A stretch of DNA of 64,000 nucleotides from Shinella zoogloeoides (GTDB lineage Bacteria; Pseudomonadota; Alphaproteobacteria; Rhizobiales; Rhizobiaceae): contig NZ_CP093528.1 of assembly GCF_022682305.1 (NCBI RefSeq), forward strand, positions 1,129,501 to 1,193,500, given 5' to 3'. Below, piece after piece: positions 36,636 through 46,612 of this stretch (position 1 is the stretch's first letter; every line of letters begins with the position of its first letter). Below the pieces are notes generated by a model. The model was not told where the DNA came from. It was given only the letters and a program-made list of their open reading frames with translations, and made no database searches. The position numbers and the translations under genes were made by a program.

Positions 36636-37676
36636 CATCGGCGCCGGATAGAGCCGGTGGATACGGCGGATGCCGTTCATCACATCGACTGAGAGCGTCA
36701 GGTCCGCCGCGCCGATATCCGTCTTCAATTGCTCCATCGACGTCGCACCGATGATGACGGAGGCCATGAAGGGCCGCGTCAGGCAGAAGGCGAGGGCCAT
36801 CTGCGCCGGGTCGATGCCGTTTTCCTTCGCAAGCTCCACATAGGCGCGCACCGCCGGCTCCTGCAGCGGCTGGTAGCGGCCACCGAGATCACCGTTCTTG
36901 GTCAGGCGCGAGCCTTCCGGCCGCGCGCCGTCGAGATACTTGCCGGTCAGAAGCCCCGCGGCGAGCGGCGAATAGGCAAGCAGCCCCACCTCTTCATGAT
37001 GCGACAGTTCCGCAAGGTCGAGGTCGTAGGTCCGGTAGAGCAGGTTGTACTCGTTCTGGATGGATGCGACGCGCGGCAGGCCCTTGTCCTCGGCGTGCTT
37101 GAGCATCTGCATCGTGCCCCAGGCCGTCTCGTTGGAAAGGCCGAGCGCGCGCACCTTGCCGGCCTTCACGAGGTCGCCGACCGTCTCCAGCGCCTCCAGC
37201 AATTCGGCCGCCACCTTCTCGCGGTCCTGCTTCGACGGGTCGTAGCCCCAGGCATTGCGGAAGTGATAGTGGCCGCGGTTCGGCCAGTGCAGCTGATAGA
37301 GGTCGAGGTAATCGGTCTTGAGACGCGCGAGGCTGTCGTCGATGGCTTCGAGGATGCCCGCACGGCTCATCGGCGCGCCGCCGCGGATATAGGGACGGCC
37401 GGGGCCGGCGACCTTGGAGGCGAGGATGACCTTGTCGCGATTGCCGCGCGCCTGCATCCACGAGCCGATGAAGCGTTCGGTGTCGCCATACGTTTCGGGG
37501 GAGAGCGGCGTGGTCGGATAAAGTTCGGCTGTATCGATGAAGTTGACGCCCTGGGAGAAGGCGTAGTCGAGCTGGTCGTGGGCTTCCTGCTCGCTGTTCT
37601 GCGAGCCCCAGGTCATCGTGCCGAGGCAAATCTCGGACACGCTGATGCCGGTCCGGCCGAGCGGATTGTATTTCAT
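36633..37676 (-). CDS. Aldo/keto reductase (Tas-like)
   Basis: 347 residues. A TIM-barrel NADPH-dependent reductase starting MKYNPLGRTGISVSEICLGTMTWG. The catalytic tetrad is visible in part as D-x4-Y (FIDTAELYP) and the His of QLHWPNRG. The length and the TMTWGSQNSE segment place it near E. coli Tas. The physiological substrate is unknown. Confidence 0.9.
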   Translation of the reverse strand: MKYNPLGRTGISVSEICLGTMTWGSQNSEQEAHDQLDYAFSQGVNFIDTAELYPTTPLSPETYGDTERFIGSWMQARGNRDKVILASKVAGPGRPYIRGGAPMSRAGILEAIDDSLARLKTDYLDLYQLHWPNRGHYHFRNAWGYDPSKQDREKVAAELLEALETVGDLVKAGKVRALGLSNETAWGTMQMLKHAEDKGLPRVASIQNEYNLLYRTYDLDLAELSHHEEVGLLAYSPLAAGLLTGKYLDGARPEGSRLTKNGDLGGRYQPLQEPAVRAYVELAKENGIDPAQMALAFCLTRPFMASVIIGATSMEQLKTDIGAADLTLSVDVMNGIRRIHRLYPAPM

Positions 37677-37870
37677 GGGAGGAAAATCCTGTCTTTGGAA
37701 AACGGCGCGAATGTAGGCCGGTCCTGACGAAGTGCAAGACGCAAAACCGCGATTCCCTGTGCGAAGGCCTTGGAAAGCATGGGCCGGTACGGGGCGAGGA
37801 TGCCCGCACGCCTTGACTTGCGGGGCCGGAATGTGAATGGAAAAGGAAACATAAGACGGGAGAAACCCCT

Positions 37871-38815
37871 ATGAGCGTAGCATTCACCTTCCCCGGCCAG
37901 GGCAGCCAGGCCGTCGGCATGGGCAAGGATCTCGCCGACGCCTTCCCCGAGGCGCGCGCCGTTTTCGCGGAAGTCGACGAGGCCCTCGGCCAGAAGCTTT
38001 CCACCATCATGTTCGAAGGGCCGGAAGAAACGCTGACGCTGACCGCCAACGCCCAGCCGGCGCTGATGGCCGTCTCCATCGCCGTCATGCGCGTTCTGGA
38101 AGCGCGCGGCCTGTCGCTGAAGGATCAGGTCTCCTACGTCGCCGGCCATTCGCTCGGCGAATATTCGGCCCTCTGTGCCGCCGGCACTTTCTCGCTGGCC
38201 GATACCGCGCGCCTCCTGCGCATCCGCGGCAATGCCATGCAGTCGGCCGTTCCGGTCGGCGAGGGCGCCATGGCCGCGATCATCGGCCTTGAGCAGTCAG
38301 ACGTCGAAGCCATCTGCAAGGAAGCCTCCACCGGCGGCTCCTGCCAGATCGCCAACGACAATGGCGGCGGCCAGCTCGTCATCTCCGGTTCCAAGCCGGC
38401 CGTGGAAGTCGCAGCCCGGCTCGCCACGGAGAAGGGCGCCAAGCGCGCGCTGATGCTCTCCGTCTCCGCCCCCTTCCACTCCGCCCTGATGGCGCCCGCC
38501 GCCGACGCCATGCGTGAGGCGCTTGCTGCTGTTGCGGCCAAGGCTCCGGTCGTGCCTGTTGTCGCCAATGTGCGCGCCGCCCCGGTCAGCGACCCGCAGG
38601 AGATCGTCAAGCTCCTCGTCGAGCAGGTCACGGGCCAGGTCCGCTGGCGCGAGACGGTCGAGTGGTTCGGCAAGAACGATGTGACGACGCTCTATGAGGT
38701 CGGCTCCGGCAAGGTGCTGACCGGCCTCGCGCGCCGCATCGACAAGTCCGTCACCGGCATCGCCATCAACACCCCCGCCGATATCGACAGCGCGCTCGCA
38801 GCGCTCATCGGCTGA
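37871..38815 (+). CDS. fabD: Malonyl-CoA:ACP transacylase
   Basis: 314 residues. It loads malonate onto acyl carrier protein. FPGQGSQ at the N-terminus and the nucleophile elbow GHSLGE are intact, with a catalytic His in SAPFHSALM. It is the first gene of a fab cluster, with fabG 23 nt downstream. Confidence 0.97.
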   Translation: MSVAFTFPGQGSQAVGMGKDLADAFPEARAVFAEVDEALGQKLSTIMFEGPEETLTLTANAQPALMAVSIAVMRVLEARGLSLKDQVSYVAGHSLGEYSALCAAGTFSLADTARLLRIRGNAMQSAVPVGEGAMAAIIGLEQSDVEAICKEASTGGSCQIANDNGGGQLVISGSKPAVEVAARLATEKGAKRALMLSVSAPFHSALMAPAADAMREALAAVAAKAPVVPVVANVRAAPVSDPQEIVKLLVEQVTGQVRWRETVEWFGKNDVTTLYEVGSGKVLTGLARRIDKSVTGIAINTPADIDSALAALIG

Positions 38816-38838
38816 TCTCTCTTTAAAGGAACGGAACC

Positions 38839-39576
38839 ATGCTTGATCTTACCGGCCGCAAGGCTCTCGTTACCGGCGCATCCGGCGGCATCGGCGAAGA
38901 GATCGCCCGCGTTCTCCACGCTCAAGGAGCGCTCGTCGGCCTGCACGGCACCCGCGTCGAGAAGCTGGAAACCCTCGCCAACGACCTTGGCGAACGCGTC
39001 CACATCTTCCCGGCAAACCTATCCGACCGCGCCGAAGTCAAGGCGCTCGGCGAGAAGGCGGAAGCCGATCTCGGCGGCGTCGACATCCTCGTCAACAATG
39101 CCGGCATCACCAAGGATGGCCTGTTCGTGCGCATGAGCGACGAGGACTGGGATGCCGTCCTCGAAGTGAACCTGACGGCCGTGTTCCGCCTGACGCGCGA
39201 GCTGACCCACCCCATGATGCGCCGCCGCTACGGCCGCATCATCAACATCACCTCGGTCGTCGGCGTCACCGGAAATCCGGGCCAGGCGAACTACTGCGCC
39301 TCCAAGGCCGGCATGATCGGCTTCACCAAGTCGCTGGCCCAGGAGATCGCGACCCGCAACGTCACGGTCAACTGCGTGGCCCCGGGCTTCATCGAAAGCG
39401 CGATGACCGGCAAGCTGAACGACAAGCAGAAGGAAGCGATCATGGGGGCCATCCCGATGAAGCGCATGGGCACCGGCGCGGAAGTCGCGTCGGCCGTCGC
39501 TTACCTCGCCTCGTCGGAAGCGTCCTACATGACCGGCCAGACGCTGCATGTGAACGGCGGCATGGCGATGATCTGA
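38839..39576 (+). CDS. fabG: 3-oxoacyl-ACP reductase
   Basis: 245 residues. The NADPH motif TGASGGIGEE (14-23), the catalytic Ser in NITSVVG and Y-x3-K in YCASKAG are intact. It reduces 3-ketoacyl-ACP. The fabD-fabG-acpP-fabF order marks it as the housekeeping FabG. Confidence 0.97.
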   Translation: MLDLTGRKALVTGASGGIGEEIARVLHAQGALVGLHGTRVEKLETLANDLGERVHIFPANLSDRAEVKALGEKAEADLGGVDILVNNAGITKDGLFVRMSDEDWDAVLEVNLTAVFRLTRELTHPMMRRRYGRIINITSVVGVTGNPGQANYCASKAGMIGFTKSLAQEIATRNVTVNCVAPGFIESAMTGKLNDKQKEAIMGAIPMKRMGTGAEVASAVAYLASSEASYMTGQTLHVNGGMAMI

Positions 39577-39859
39577 AGCTGGCCCAAGCGCCCGGCGAAG
39601 CAGCATAAATTGCATGTTGACCGCTGGCGCGCCCGCCATTTTCAGGCTTTGCGGCAGGCATAAACCGTGTTAATCGGGCCATGACTGCCAGCAGTCGACC
39701 GGCAAAAGCCTGAGCGATCGGGCGATACGCAAAAGGATCGTCGATCCCGCATTGCCGGTTGAAGGGATTGCCGGATGTGTTCTTGAGGCACATCGGGCGT
39801 GTTGAGTGTCCGGTGCCGTGAAGGCGCCGATCAAAAAAACGAAGGTCGAGGAATCCGAC

Positions 39860-40096
39860 ATGAGCGACGTAGCAGAACGCGTAAAGAAAATTGTCATTGA
39901 TCATCTGGGCGTTGACGCCGAAAAGGTCAGCGAAGGCGCAAGCTTCATCGATGACCTTGGCGCGGACTCGCTCGACACCGTCGAACTGGTCATGGCGTTC
40001 GAAGAAGAATTCGGCGTCGAGATCCCGGACGATGCCGCTGACTCGATCCTGACGGTCGGCGACGCCGTCAAGTTCATCGAGAAGGCCCAGGCCTGA
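39860..40096 (+). CDS. acpP: Acyl carrier protein
   Basis: 78 residues from ATG 39860 with GAGGAA upstream. The phosphopantetheine attachment serine is S37 in [11 protein letters not shown]. The protein is acidic and helical as usual. A 283-bp gap before it suggests a separate strong promoter, although I could not single one out. The upstream in-frame extension is not supported. Confidence 0.98.
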   Translation: MSDVAERVKKIVIDHLGVDAEKVSEGASFIDDLGADSLDTVELVMAFEEEFGVEIPDDAADSILTVGDAVKFIEKAQA

Positions 40097-40108
40097 TCTG
40101 ATTTCCGG

Positions 40109-40130
40109 CGGGCCGCTTTCGGGCGGCCCG
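40109..40130 (+). terminator. GC-rich hairpin after acpP
   Basis: CGGGCCGC (40109-40116) pairs perfectly with GCGGCCCG (40123-40130). It has no T-run, so it may attenuate read-through into fabF or stabilise the acpP mRNA. Confidence 0.4.
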
Positions 40131-40203
40131 TCCCGGTCTCCGTCCGGAGGCCGCACCTCTGCTTGAGGCAACGGATACGAATACAAAGGGTGGATCACGG
40201 ACG

Positions 40204-41466
40204 ATGAGGCGTGTCGTTATCACGGGTACCGGCATGGTATCCCCGCTTGGCTGTGGCACCGAAGTGACCTGGAGCCGGCTTCTCGAAGGCCGCAGCGGCG
40301 CCGCCAGGGTCACCGCCTTCGAGGTCGAAGACCTCCCCGCCAAGATCGCCTGCTCCATTCCCCTCGGTGACGGTTCCGACGGCACCTACAATGCCGACCA
40401 GTGGATGGAACCCAAAGAACAGCGCAAGGTCGATCCGTTCATCGTCTATGCGATGGCCGCCGCCGACATGGCGCTCGCCGACGCCGGCTGGCATCCCAAG
40501 ACCGACGAAGACCAGATCGCGACCGGCGTGCTCATCGGCTCCGGCATCGGCGGTCTCGAAGGCATCGTCGAGGGTGGCTATACGCTGCGCGACAAGGGTC
40601 CCCGCCGCGTTTCGCCCTTCTTCATCCCCGGCCGCCTGATCAATCTCGCGTCCGGCCATGTTTCCATCCGGCACAAGCTGCGCGGCCCGAACCATTCCGT
40701 CGTCACCGCCTGCTCGACCGGCGCGCACGCCATTGGCGATGCCAGCCGCCTGATCGCGCTGGGCGATGCCGATGTCATGGTGGCCGGCGGCGCCGAATCG
40801 CCGATCTGCCGCATCGCTCTTGCGGGCTTCGCCGCCTGCAAGGCGCTGTCGACCGAACGCAACGACGACCCGACAGCGGCTTCGCGTCCCTATGACCGCG
40901 ACCGCGACGGCTTCGTCATGGGCGAGGGCGCCGGCATCGTCATCCTGGAAGAGCTGGAACACGCCAAGGCGCGCGGCGCGAAAATCTACGCCGAAGTCGT
41001 CGGCTACGGCCTTTCGGGCGACGCCTATCACATCACCGCACCGTCCGAGGACGGCGACGGCGCGTTCCGCTGCATGACCATGGCGTTGAAGCGCGCCGGC
41101 ATCCCGGCGAGCGAAGTCGACTACATCAACGCGCACGGCACCTCCACCATGGCCGACACGATCGAGCTTGGCGCGGTCGAGCGTCTGGTCGGCGATGCCG
41201 CCTCCCGTGTTTCCATGTCTTCCACCAAGTCGGCCATCGGCCACCTTCTGGGTGCGGCCGGTGCGGTCGAGGCGATCTTCGCGACGCTCGCGATCCGCGA
41301 CAACATCGCGCCGCCGACGCTGAACCTCGACAATCCCGACGTCGAGACGAAGATCGACCTGGTGCCCCACAAGGCGCGTAAGCGCGAGATCAACGTGGCG
41401 CTGTCCAACTCGTTCGGCTTCGGCGGAACGAATGCCTCGCTGGTGTTGAAGCGCTACGAAGCCTGA
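40204..41466 (+). CDS. fabF: 3-oxoacyl-ACP synthase II
   Basis: 420 residues. The Cys-His-His active site is visible as C170 (VVTACSTGAHA), the His of NAHGTSTMAD and the His of AIGHLLGAAG. It elongates acyl-ACP with malonyl-ACP, and sets the unsaturated fatty-acid content at low temperature in other bacteria. Confidence 0.97.
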   Translation: MRRVVITGTGMVSPLGCGTEVTWSRLLEGRSGAARVTAFEVEDLPAKIACSIPLGDGSDGTYNADQWMEPKEQRKVDPFIVYAMAAADMALADAGWHPKTDEDQIATGVLIGSGIGGLEGIVEGGYTLRDKGPRRVSPFFIPGRLINLASGHVSIRHKLRGPNHSVVTACSTGAHAIGDASRLIALGDADVMVAGGAESPICRIALAGFAACKALSTERNDDPTAASRPYDRDRDGFVMGEGAGIVILEELEHAKARGAKIYAEVVGYGLSGDAYHITAPSEDGDGAFRCMTMALKRAGIPASEVDYINAHGTSTMADTIELGAVERLVGDAASRVSMSSTKSAIGHLLGAAGAVEAIFATLAIRDNIAPPTLNLDNPDVETKIDLVPHKARKREINVALSNSFGFGGTNASLVLKRYEA

Positions 41467-41472
41467 TCCCCG

Positions 41473-41493
41473 GCCGGGACGTGATGTCCCGGC
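41473..41493 (+). terminator. Hairpin after fabF
   Basis: GCCGGGAC (41473-41480) pairs perfectly with GTCCCGGC (41486-41493). No T-run follows, so termination is uncertain. Confidence 0.4.
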
Positions 41494-41591
41494 GCGCCCG
41501 CACCCGAATGTGAAGAGCGGCTTGATCCCGCTTTTGCCGTATTGCTCTGCTGGAAGACGTCTAGCAATGCCCAAACCCATGAGGACAGTCC

Positions 41592-42773
41592 GTGAGCGAC
41601 ACGAACGATTCCGGCGAGATGCAGTTCGGTCGCGGCGAGGCCACTGGCCAGCCGCGCATCATCCCCAAATCCGCCAAGGAAGCCCTGCGCCCCGAACAGG
41701 TGCCCGAGCCGCCGAGCCGCCGCCGTTCGCGCAAGGCCCGTAGCCAGGTCGTCATCTTCCTGAATTTCGTCATGACGGTGGTGGTGTTCGCCACCATCAT
41801 CGGCGTCGCCATCTTCTATTACGGCGTGAAGAGCTACGAGGAGCAGGGGCCGCTGACCGCCAACACGAACTTCATCGTTCGCGGCGGAGCCGGCACCAAC
41901 GAGATCGCCGCCAACCTAGAGCGCAACAATATCATCACCGACGGCCGCGTCTTCCGCGTGCTCTCGCGCATCTATCTCGACGGCGAGACGCTGAAGGCCG
42001 GCGAATACGAGATCAAGGCCGGCGCCTCGATGCGCGAGATCGTCGAACTGCTGAAATCCGGCAAGTCGATCCTCTACAGCGTCTCCGTGCCGGAGGGCCT
42101 GACGGTCAAGCAGGTGTTCAAGCGCCTGGCGGAAGACCCGGTTCTTGAAGGCGACCTGCCGCAGGAACTGCCGGTCGAAGGCTCGCTGATGACCGATACC
42201 TACAAGTTCTCGCGCGGCACCAAGCGCGCCGACATCCTGCACCAGATGCTGGATGCGCAGAAGTCGCTGATCGACCAGATCTGGGAGCGCCGCGACGACA
42301 ACCTGCCGATCGCCACGCGCGAGGAATTCGTCACGCTCGCCTCCATCGTCGAGAAGGAAACCGGCCGGGCGGACGAGCGCTCGCGCGTCGCCTCGGTATT
42401 CCTCAACCGGCTTGAAAAGGGCATGCGCCTGCAATCCGACCCGACGATCATCTACGGTATTTTCGGCGGCGAAGGTAAGCCGGCCGACCGGCCGATCTAC
42501 CAGTCGGACCTCGAAAAGCAGACACCCTACAACACCTACGTCATCAAGGGCCTGCCGCCGACGCCGATCGCCAATCCGGGCCGTGCGGCGCTGGAGGCGG
42601 TCGCCAATCCGTCCCGCACCTCGGACCTCTATTTCGTCGCCGACGGCACGGGCGGTCACGTCTTCGCGGAGACGCTGGACGAGCACAACCAGAATGTCCG
42701 TCGCTGGCGCAAGCTGGAGGCGGAGAAGGCCACGCAAGCCGCCAAGGAGGCGGGCGCGACCGACCCGCAATGA
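41592..42773 (+). CDS. mltG: Endolytic peptidoglycan transglycosylase MltG
   Basis: 393 residues from a GTG at 41592. A polar cytoplasmic N-terminus of about 55 residues precedes one transmembrane helix (about 53-77). The YceG domain has the catalytic Glu in LASIVEKETG and the SDPTIIYGI segment. It cleaves nascent glycan strands and is thought to set their length. It follows fabF as in many Rhizobiales. Confidence 0.94.
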   Translation: MSDTNDSGEMQFGRGEATGQPRIIPKSAKEALRPEQVPEPPSRRRSRKARSQVVIFLNFVMTVVVFATIIGVAIFYYGVKSYEEQGPLTANTNFIVRGGAGTNEIAANLERNNIITDGRVFRVLSRIYLDGETLKAGEYEIKAGASMREIVELLKSGKSILYSVSVPEGLTVKQVFKRLAEDPVLEGDLPQELPVEGSLMTDTYKFSRGTKRADILHQMLDAQKSLIDQIWERRDDNLPIATREEFVTLASIVEKETGRADERSRVASVFLNRLEKGMRLQSDPTIIYGIFGGEGKPADRPIYQSDLEKQTPYNTYVIKGLPPTPIANPGRAALEAVANPSRTSDLYFVADGTGGHVFAETLDEHNQNVRRWRKLEAEKATQAAKEAGATDPQ

Positions 42774-42792
42774 GGGTTGGGCGAGATTGAGG

Positions 42793-42830
42793 AACGGCCC
42801 CGGCGCCTGGCGTCCGGGGCCGTTTCGTTT
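42793..42830 (+). terminator. Intrinsic terminator after mltG
   Basis: AACGGCCCCGG (42793-42803) pairs perfectly with CCGGGGCCGTT (42814-42824) followed by TTCGTTT. Confidence 0.78.
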
Positions 42831-42980
42831 CCGGGCACACCTTTGATGTGGATCGCGGGCCGTTCCATGCGCTTGCCCGTTTCCAAGCCCGGGAAACTGC
42901 TTCACTTTGGCGGAGACGATGGCGCGCCTGCCGCGCGCATCCGGCCGCCCGCGCCATGACGGGCGCCATTGGAGGCTGAC

Positions 42981-43868
42981 ATGACATTGCAATCGATGAC
43001 CGGCTTCGCGCGGGTCGAGGGGACGAGCGGACGCACCCGCTGGGCGTGGGAGCTGCGTTCCGTCAACGGCAAGGGACTGGACCTGCGCCTGCGCCTGCCG
43101 CCCGGGCTGGAAGCGCTGGAGGCGGATGTACGCCGGCTCGCGGGTGAAGCTTTTTCGCGCGGCAACCTCCAGATCGGTCTTGCGGTCAGCGTCAGCGAGG
43201 CGCAGGTCGAGGCCGTGGTGAACGAGGGGGCGCTGGCCGCCGTTCTGGCGTTGCGCGGCAGGCTCGCCGGCATCGTCGATCCCGCGCCGGTCAGGCTCGA
43301 CACGCTGCTCTCGGTGCGCGGGATCGTGGATTTCCGCGAGGCCGAAGAGAGTGAGGCCGAACGCGATGCGCGCGACGGCGATATCCGGACAGGCCTTGCC
43401 GAGGCCGTGCGTTGTCTTGCGGATATGCGGCGCAAGGAGGGGGCGGCGCTCGCCGGGGTTCTGCTCGGGCAGGTCGCCCGCATCGAGGTGCTGACCGCGA
43501 CGGTCGAAGCCGATCCCTCGCGCGGCGTCACGGCGATTGCCGAGCGGCTGGCCGCTCAGGTCGCAGCGCTGCTGCAGGGGGCGAGCACGCTCGACCGCGA
43601 CCGGCTGCACCAGGAAGCGGCGCTCATCGCCACCAAGGCGGATCTGCGCGAGGAGATCGACCGGCTGAAGGCGCATGTCACTGCTGCGCGCGAGCTTATC
43701 GCCGGCGGCGGTCCCATCGGCCGCAAGCTCGATTTTCTCGCACAGGAATTTAACCGGGAATCGAATACGATCTGTTCCAAGTCGAACGCCGCTGCTGTAA
43801 CGGCTGCAGGCATCGAACTGAAGGTCGTCATCGACCAGTTCCGCGAACAGGTCCAGAACTTGGAGTAG
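42981..43868 (+). CDS. yicC: YicC family protein (endoribonuclease-like)
   Basis: 295 residues from ATG 42981 with GGAGG upstream. The start MTLQSMTGFARVEG and the C-terminal DFLAQEFNRESNTICSKS, ending in VVIDQFREQVQNLE, are the family signatures. YicC proteins have been reported as endoribonucleases and act in stationary phase; the targets here are unknown. gmk follows after 3 nt. Confidence 0.94.
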   Translation: MTLQSMTGFARVEGTSGRTRWAWELRSVNGKGLDLRLRLPPGLEALEADVRRLAGEAFSRGNLQIGLAVSVSEAQVEAVVNEGALAAVLALRGRLAGIVDPAPVRLDTLLSVRGIVDFREAEESEAERDARDGDIRTGLAEAVRCLADMRRKEGAALAGVLLGQVARIEVLTATVEADPSRGVTAIAERLAAQVAALLQGASTLDRDRLHQEAALIATKADLREEIDRLKAHVTAARELIAGGGPIGRKLDFLAQEFNRESNTICSKSNAAAVTAAGIELKVVIDQFREQVQNLE

Positions 43869-43871
43869 GCC

Positions 43872-44531
43872 ATGGCCGAGCCGTCGAAACAGATCCATAT
43901 CGAGCGCCGCGGGCTGATGCTCGTCATTTCCTCGCCGTCCGGCGCCGGCAAGTCGACCATCGCGCGTAACCTGCTGGAAGCCGATCCCGGCCTCAGCCTG
44001 TCGGTCAGCGTGACGACGCGCCAGCGCCGCGCCAGCGAGATCGCCGGCCGGCACTACCACTTCATCAACCAGAAGGAATTCGAACGCCTGCGTGACAGCG
44101 ATGCGCTGCTCGAATGGGCCGAGGTGCACGGCAATTTCTACGGCACACCGCGCGAGCCGGTGGAAGCCGCCATGTCCGCCGGCCGCGACATGCTTTTCGA
44201 CATCGACTGGCAGGGCGCCCAGCAGCTTCAGGAAAAGATGCCGGCCGACGTCGTCTCCATCTTCATCCTGCCGCCCTCGATGACCGAGCTGCAATCGCGC
44301 CTGCACCGCCGCGCGGAAGACACGGAAGAGGTTATCCAGACGCGCCTCGCCAATTCCCGCGCCGAGATCGAGCACTGGCGGGAATACGATTACGTCATCC
44401 TCAACGACGACCTCTCGGTCGCCTTCGACGCCGTGCAGAGCATCGTGAAGGCCGAGCGCCTGCGCCGCGACCGCCGGCACGGGTTGTTCGAATTCGTGAC
44501 CAGGCTGGTGACGGAAAAGCCGGTTCTGTAA
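43872..44531 (+). CDS. gmk: Guanylate kinase
   Basis: 219 residues. It phosphorylates GMP to GDP. The P-loop [16 protein letters not shown] (about 17-32) and the GMP-binding [10 protein letters not shown] region with GRHYHFIN are intact. It is coupled to yicC and followed by a RIME-like element. Confidence 0.97.
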   Translation: MAEPSKQIHIERRGLMLVISSPSGAGKSTIARNLLEADPGLSLSVSVTTRQRRASEIAGRHYHFINQKEFERLRDSDALLEWAEVHGNFYGTPREPVEAAMSAGRDMLFDIDWQGAQQLQEKMPADVVSIFILPPSMTELQSRLHRRAEDTEEVIQTRLANSRAEIEHWREYDYVILNDDLSVAFDAVQSIVKAERLRRDRRHGLFEFVTRLVTEKPVL

Positions 44532-44553
44532 AATTTGCGAACGGGCAGCTCTG

Positions 44554-44681
44554 CCCCTCACCCTAACCCTCTCCCTGCAAGCGGGGAGAGGGGACGTGCC
44601 CCACGAACGGTTCTTGTCTGGGGAAACCGCACGGCATATCCCTTCGCCCCGCTTGCGGGGAGAAGGTGGCCGGATGAGGGG
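44554..44681. repeat. RIME-like palindromic intergenic element, copy B
   Basis: The element starts CCCCTCACCCTAACCC and ends CGGATGAGGGG. It shares with copy A (21811-21967) the GGCATAT-N-CCTTC core and the palindrome CCCCGCTTGCGGGG followed by AGAAGGTGGC. The left palindrome differs (CTCCCTGCAAGCGGGGAG). Like copy A, it sits between convergent genes (gmk and rsmA). Confidence 0.72.
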
Positions 44682-44696
44682 CTACCCCTCTTTATT

Positions 44697-45524
44697 TCAA
44701 AGCGCGTTGGCCAGCCGCACGAACTCTTCCACGCTCAGCGTCTCCGCCCGCCGCTGCGGATCGATCTCCGCCTTTGCCAGCAAGGCCTCGCCACCCAGCG
44801 ATTTCACGCTCTGGCGCAGCATCTTGCGGCGCTGGCCGAAAGCGGCGTGGGTGACGCGCTCCAGCGCGCTCACATCGCAGGGCAGCGGATTGGCGACCGG
44901 CTCCAGATGCACCACCGAGGACGTCACCTTCGGCGGCGGCGTGAAGGCCTGCGGCGGCACGTCGAAGGCCATGCGGGCATCGGTGCGCCAGCCGCAGAGC
45001 ACGCCGAGCCGGCCGTAATGGTCGTCGTTCTCCTCGGCGACGATGCGCAGGCCCACCTCACGCTGGAACATCAGCGTCAGCGATTCCCAGAAGGGCGGCC
45101 ATGTCTTAAGCAGCAGCCAGTTGACGAGAAGCTGCGTGCCGACATTGTAGGGCAGGTTGGCGATGATGCGCACGGGTTCGCCCGGCGCCAGCGCCTCGAA
45201 ATCCACCTTCAGCGCATCGCCTTCGATAACGGTCAATCGGCCCGGATAGTGCTCGGAAATCTCCGCCAGCGCCGGCAGGCAGCGGGAGTCGCGCTCGATG
45301 GCGATCACGCGCTTTGCGCCGAGCGCCAGGATGGCGCGCGTCAGGCCGCCGGGACCGGGGCCGACCTCGATCACCGTATGGTTCTCGATGGGGCCGGCGG
45401 TGCGGGCGATCTTCTGCGTGAGATTGAGATCGAGCAGGAAGTTCTGCCCGAGCGCCTTCTTGGCGTCGAGCCCGTGCCGCTGGATGACGTCGCGCAGGGG
45501 CGGAAGTCCGTCGAGTGCCGCCAT
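44697..45524 (-). CDS. rsmA: 16S rRNA (adenine1518-N6/adenine1519-N6) dimethyltransferase
   Basis: 275 residues. SAM motif [17 protein letters not shown] and the catalytic NLPYNVGT motif identify RsmA (KsgA), which dimethylates two adenines in the 16S 3' hairpin. It overlaps the pdxA stop (TGATG) and is the last gene of the lptF operon. Confidence 0.97.
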   Translation of the reverse strand: MAALDGLPPLRDVIQRHGLDAKKALGQNFLLDLNLTQKIARTAGPIENHTVIEVGPGPGGLTRAILALGAKRVIAIERDSRCLPALAEISEHYPGRLTVIEGDALKVDFEALAPGEPVRIIANLPYNVGTQLLVNWLLLKTWPPFWESLTLMFQREVGLRIVAEENDDHYGRLGVLCGWRTDARMAFDVPPQAFTPPPKVTSSVVHLEPVANPLPCDVSALERVTHAAFGQRRKMLRQSVKSLGGEALLAKAEIDPQRRAETLSVEEFVRLANAL

Positions 45525-46561
45525 CAGCGTGCCTCCCTTGCAATCCGCTCGTGGGCGGCGAGTTCATGGGCGAGCCGCAGGGCGGCAAGCAGGCTGTCGG
45601 GCTTTGCAACGCCCTTGCCGGCGAGTGCGAAGGCCGTGCCGTGGTCCGGCGAGGTGCGGATGAAGGGCAGACCCAGCGTGGTGTTGACGGAATCGTCGAA
45701 GCCGAGCGCCTTGGCCGGGATCAGCGCCTGATCGTGGTACATGCAGAGCGCAACGTCATAGGTGGCGCGGGCGGCATCGTGGAACATCGTATCGGCCGGA
45801 AGCGGGCCGACTGCGTCGATGCCGGCGGCCTTCAGCCGCAGGGCGGCGGGGCGTACGATGGCGTCGTCCTCCAGCCCCAGCGCACCGCCTTCGCCGGCAT
45901 GCGGGTTGAGCCCGGCAAGGGCAAGGCGCGGCCGCGATATGCCGAAGCGCTGGCGCAGATCCCGTTCGGTGATTGTTGCTGTCTCAACGATGAGGTCTTC
46001 CGTCAGCGCGGCCGGAACATCCTTCAGCGGAATGTGGATGGTGACGGGCACGGCGCGCAGCTTCGGCCCGGCCAGCAGCATGACGGGCAGAAGGGAGGCC
46101 TGGCCCGTCGCCTTGATCGCGAGGTCCGCGAGAAATTCGGTATGGCCGGGGAAATTGAAACCGGCATCGTAGAGCACGGCCTTGGCGATCGGGTTCGTCA
46201 CGACGGCGGCGGTGCGGCCGGCCATGGTGAGCGCGACGGCCTTCTCGATGGCGCCGGTGACGGCGGCGGCATTGCGAGAGTCGGGCGCGCCTGCGGCAAC
46301 CGGGATGCTGCAATCGGAGGCAAGGACCGGAATGGCATTGGAAAACATGGCATTCGCCGTTTCCGGTTCGGCCATGGCAACGGCCGCCTGCAGGCCGAGG
46401 GCCGTTGCGCGATCCCGAAGGACCTGCGCATCGCCGATGAAGAGGAAGGGGGGGAGGGAAAGCGTTTCGCGGGCCGACCAGAGGGCCAGCGTGATGTCAG
46501 GCCCGATCCCTGCCGGATCGCCCATGGTGAGCGCCAGCGGCGGCGTGTTCGTCGTCGTCAT
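45524..46561 (-). CDS. pdxA: 4-hydroxythreonine-4-phosphate dehydrogenase
   Basis: 345 residues from the ATG at 46561. It makes a pyridoxal-phosphate precursor with NAD and a divalent metal. [12 protein letters not shown] near the N-terminus, [10 protein letters not shown] and [12 protein letters not shown] carry the conserved metal-site histidines. The position between surA and rsmA is classical. Confidence 0.96.
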   Translation of the reverse strand: MTTTNTPPLALTMGDPAGIGPDITLALWSARETLSLPPFLFIGDAQVLRDRATALGLQAAVAMAEPETANAMFSNAIPVLASDCSIPVAAGAPDSRNAAAVTGAIEKAVALTMAGRTAAVVTNPIAKAVLYDAGFNFPGHTEFLADLAIKATGQASLLPVMLLAGPKLRAVPVTIHIPLKDVPAALTEDLIVETATITERDLRQRFGISRPRLALAGLNPHAGEGGALGLEDDAIVRPAALRLKAAGIDAVGPLPADTMFHDAARATYDVALCMYHDQALIPAKALGFDDSVNTTLGLPFIRTSPDHGTAFALAGKGVAKPDSLLAALRLAHELAAHERIAREAR

Positions 46562-46612
46562 GAGGCCCCTGCCGCTTGTGAGAAGCGCGCCCCGCGAACG
46601 GGGCGCCATGGG

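Noticed and set aside
41916..44561. An 881-codon open frame antisense to mltG, yicC and gmk.
   Set aside because: It spans three real genes and their intergenic gaps, has no domain, and is explained by codon bias of the sense genes.
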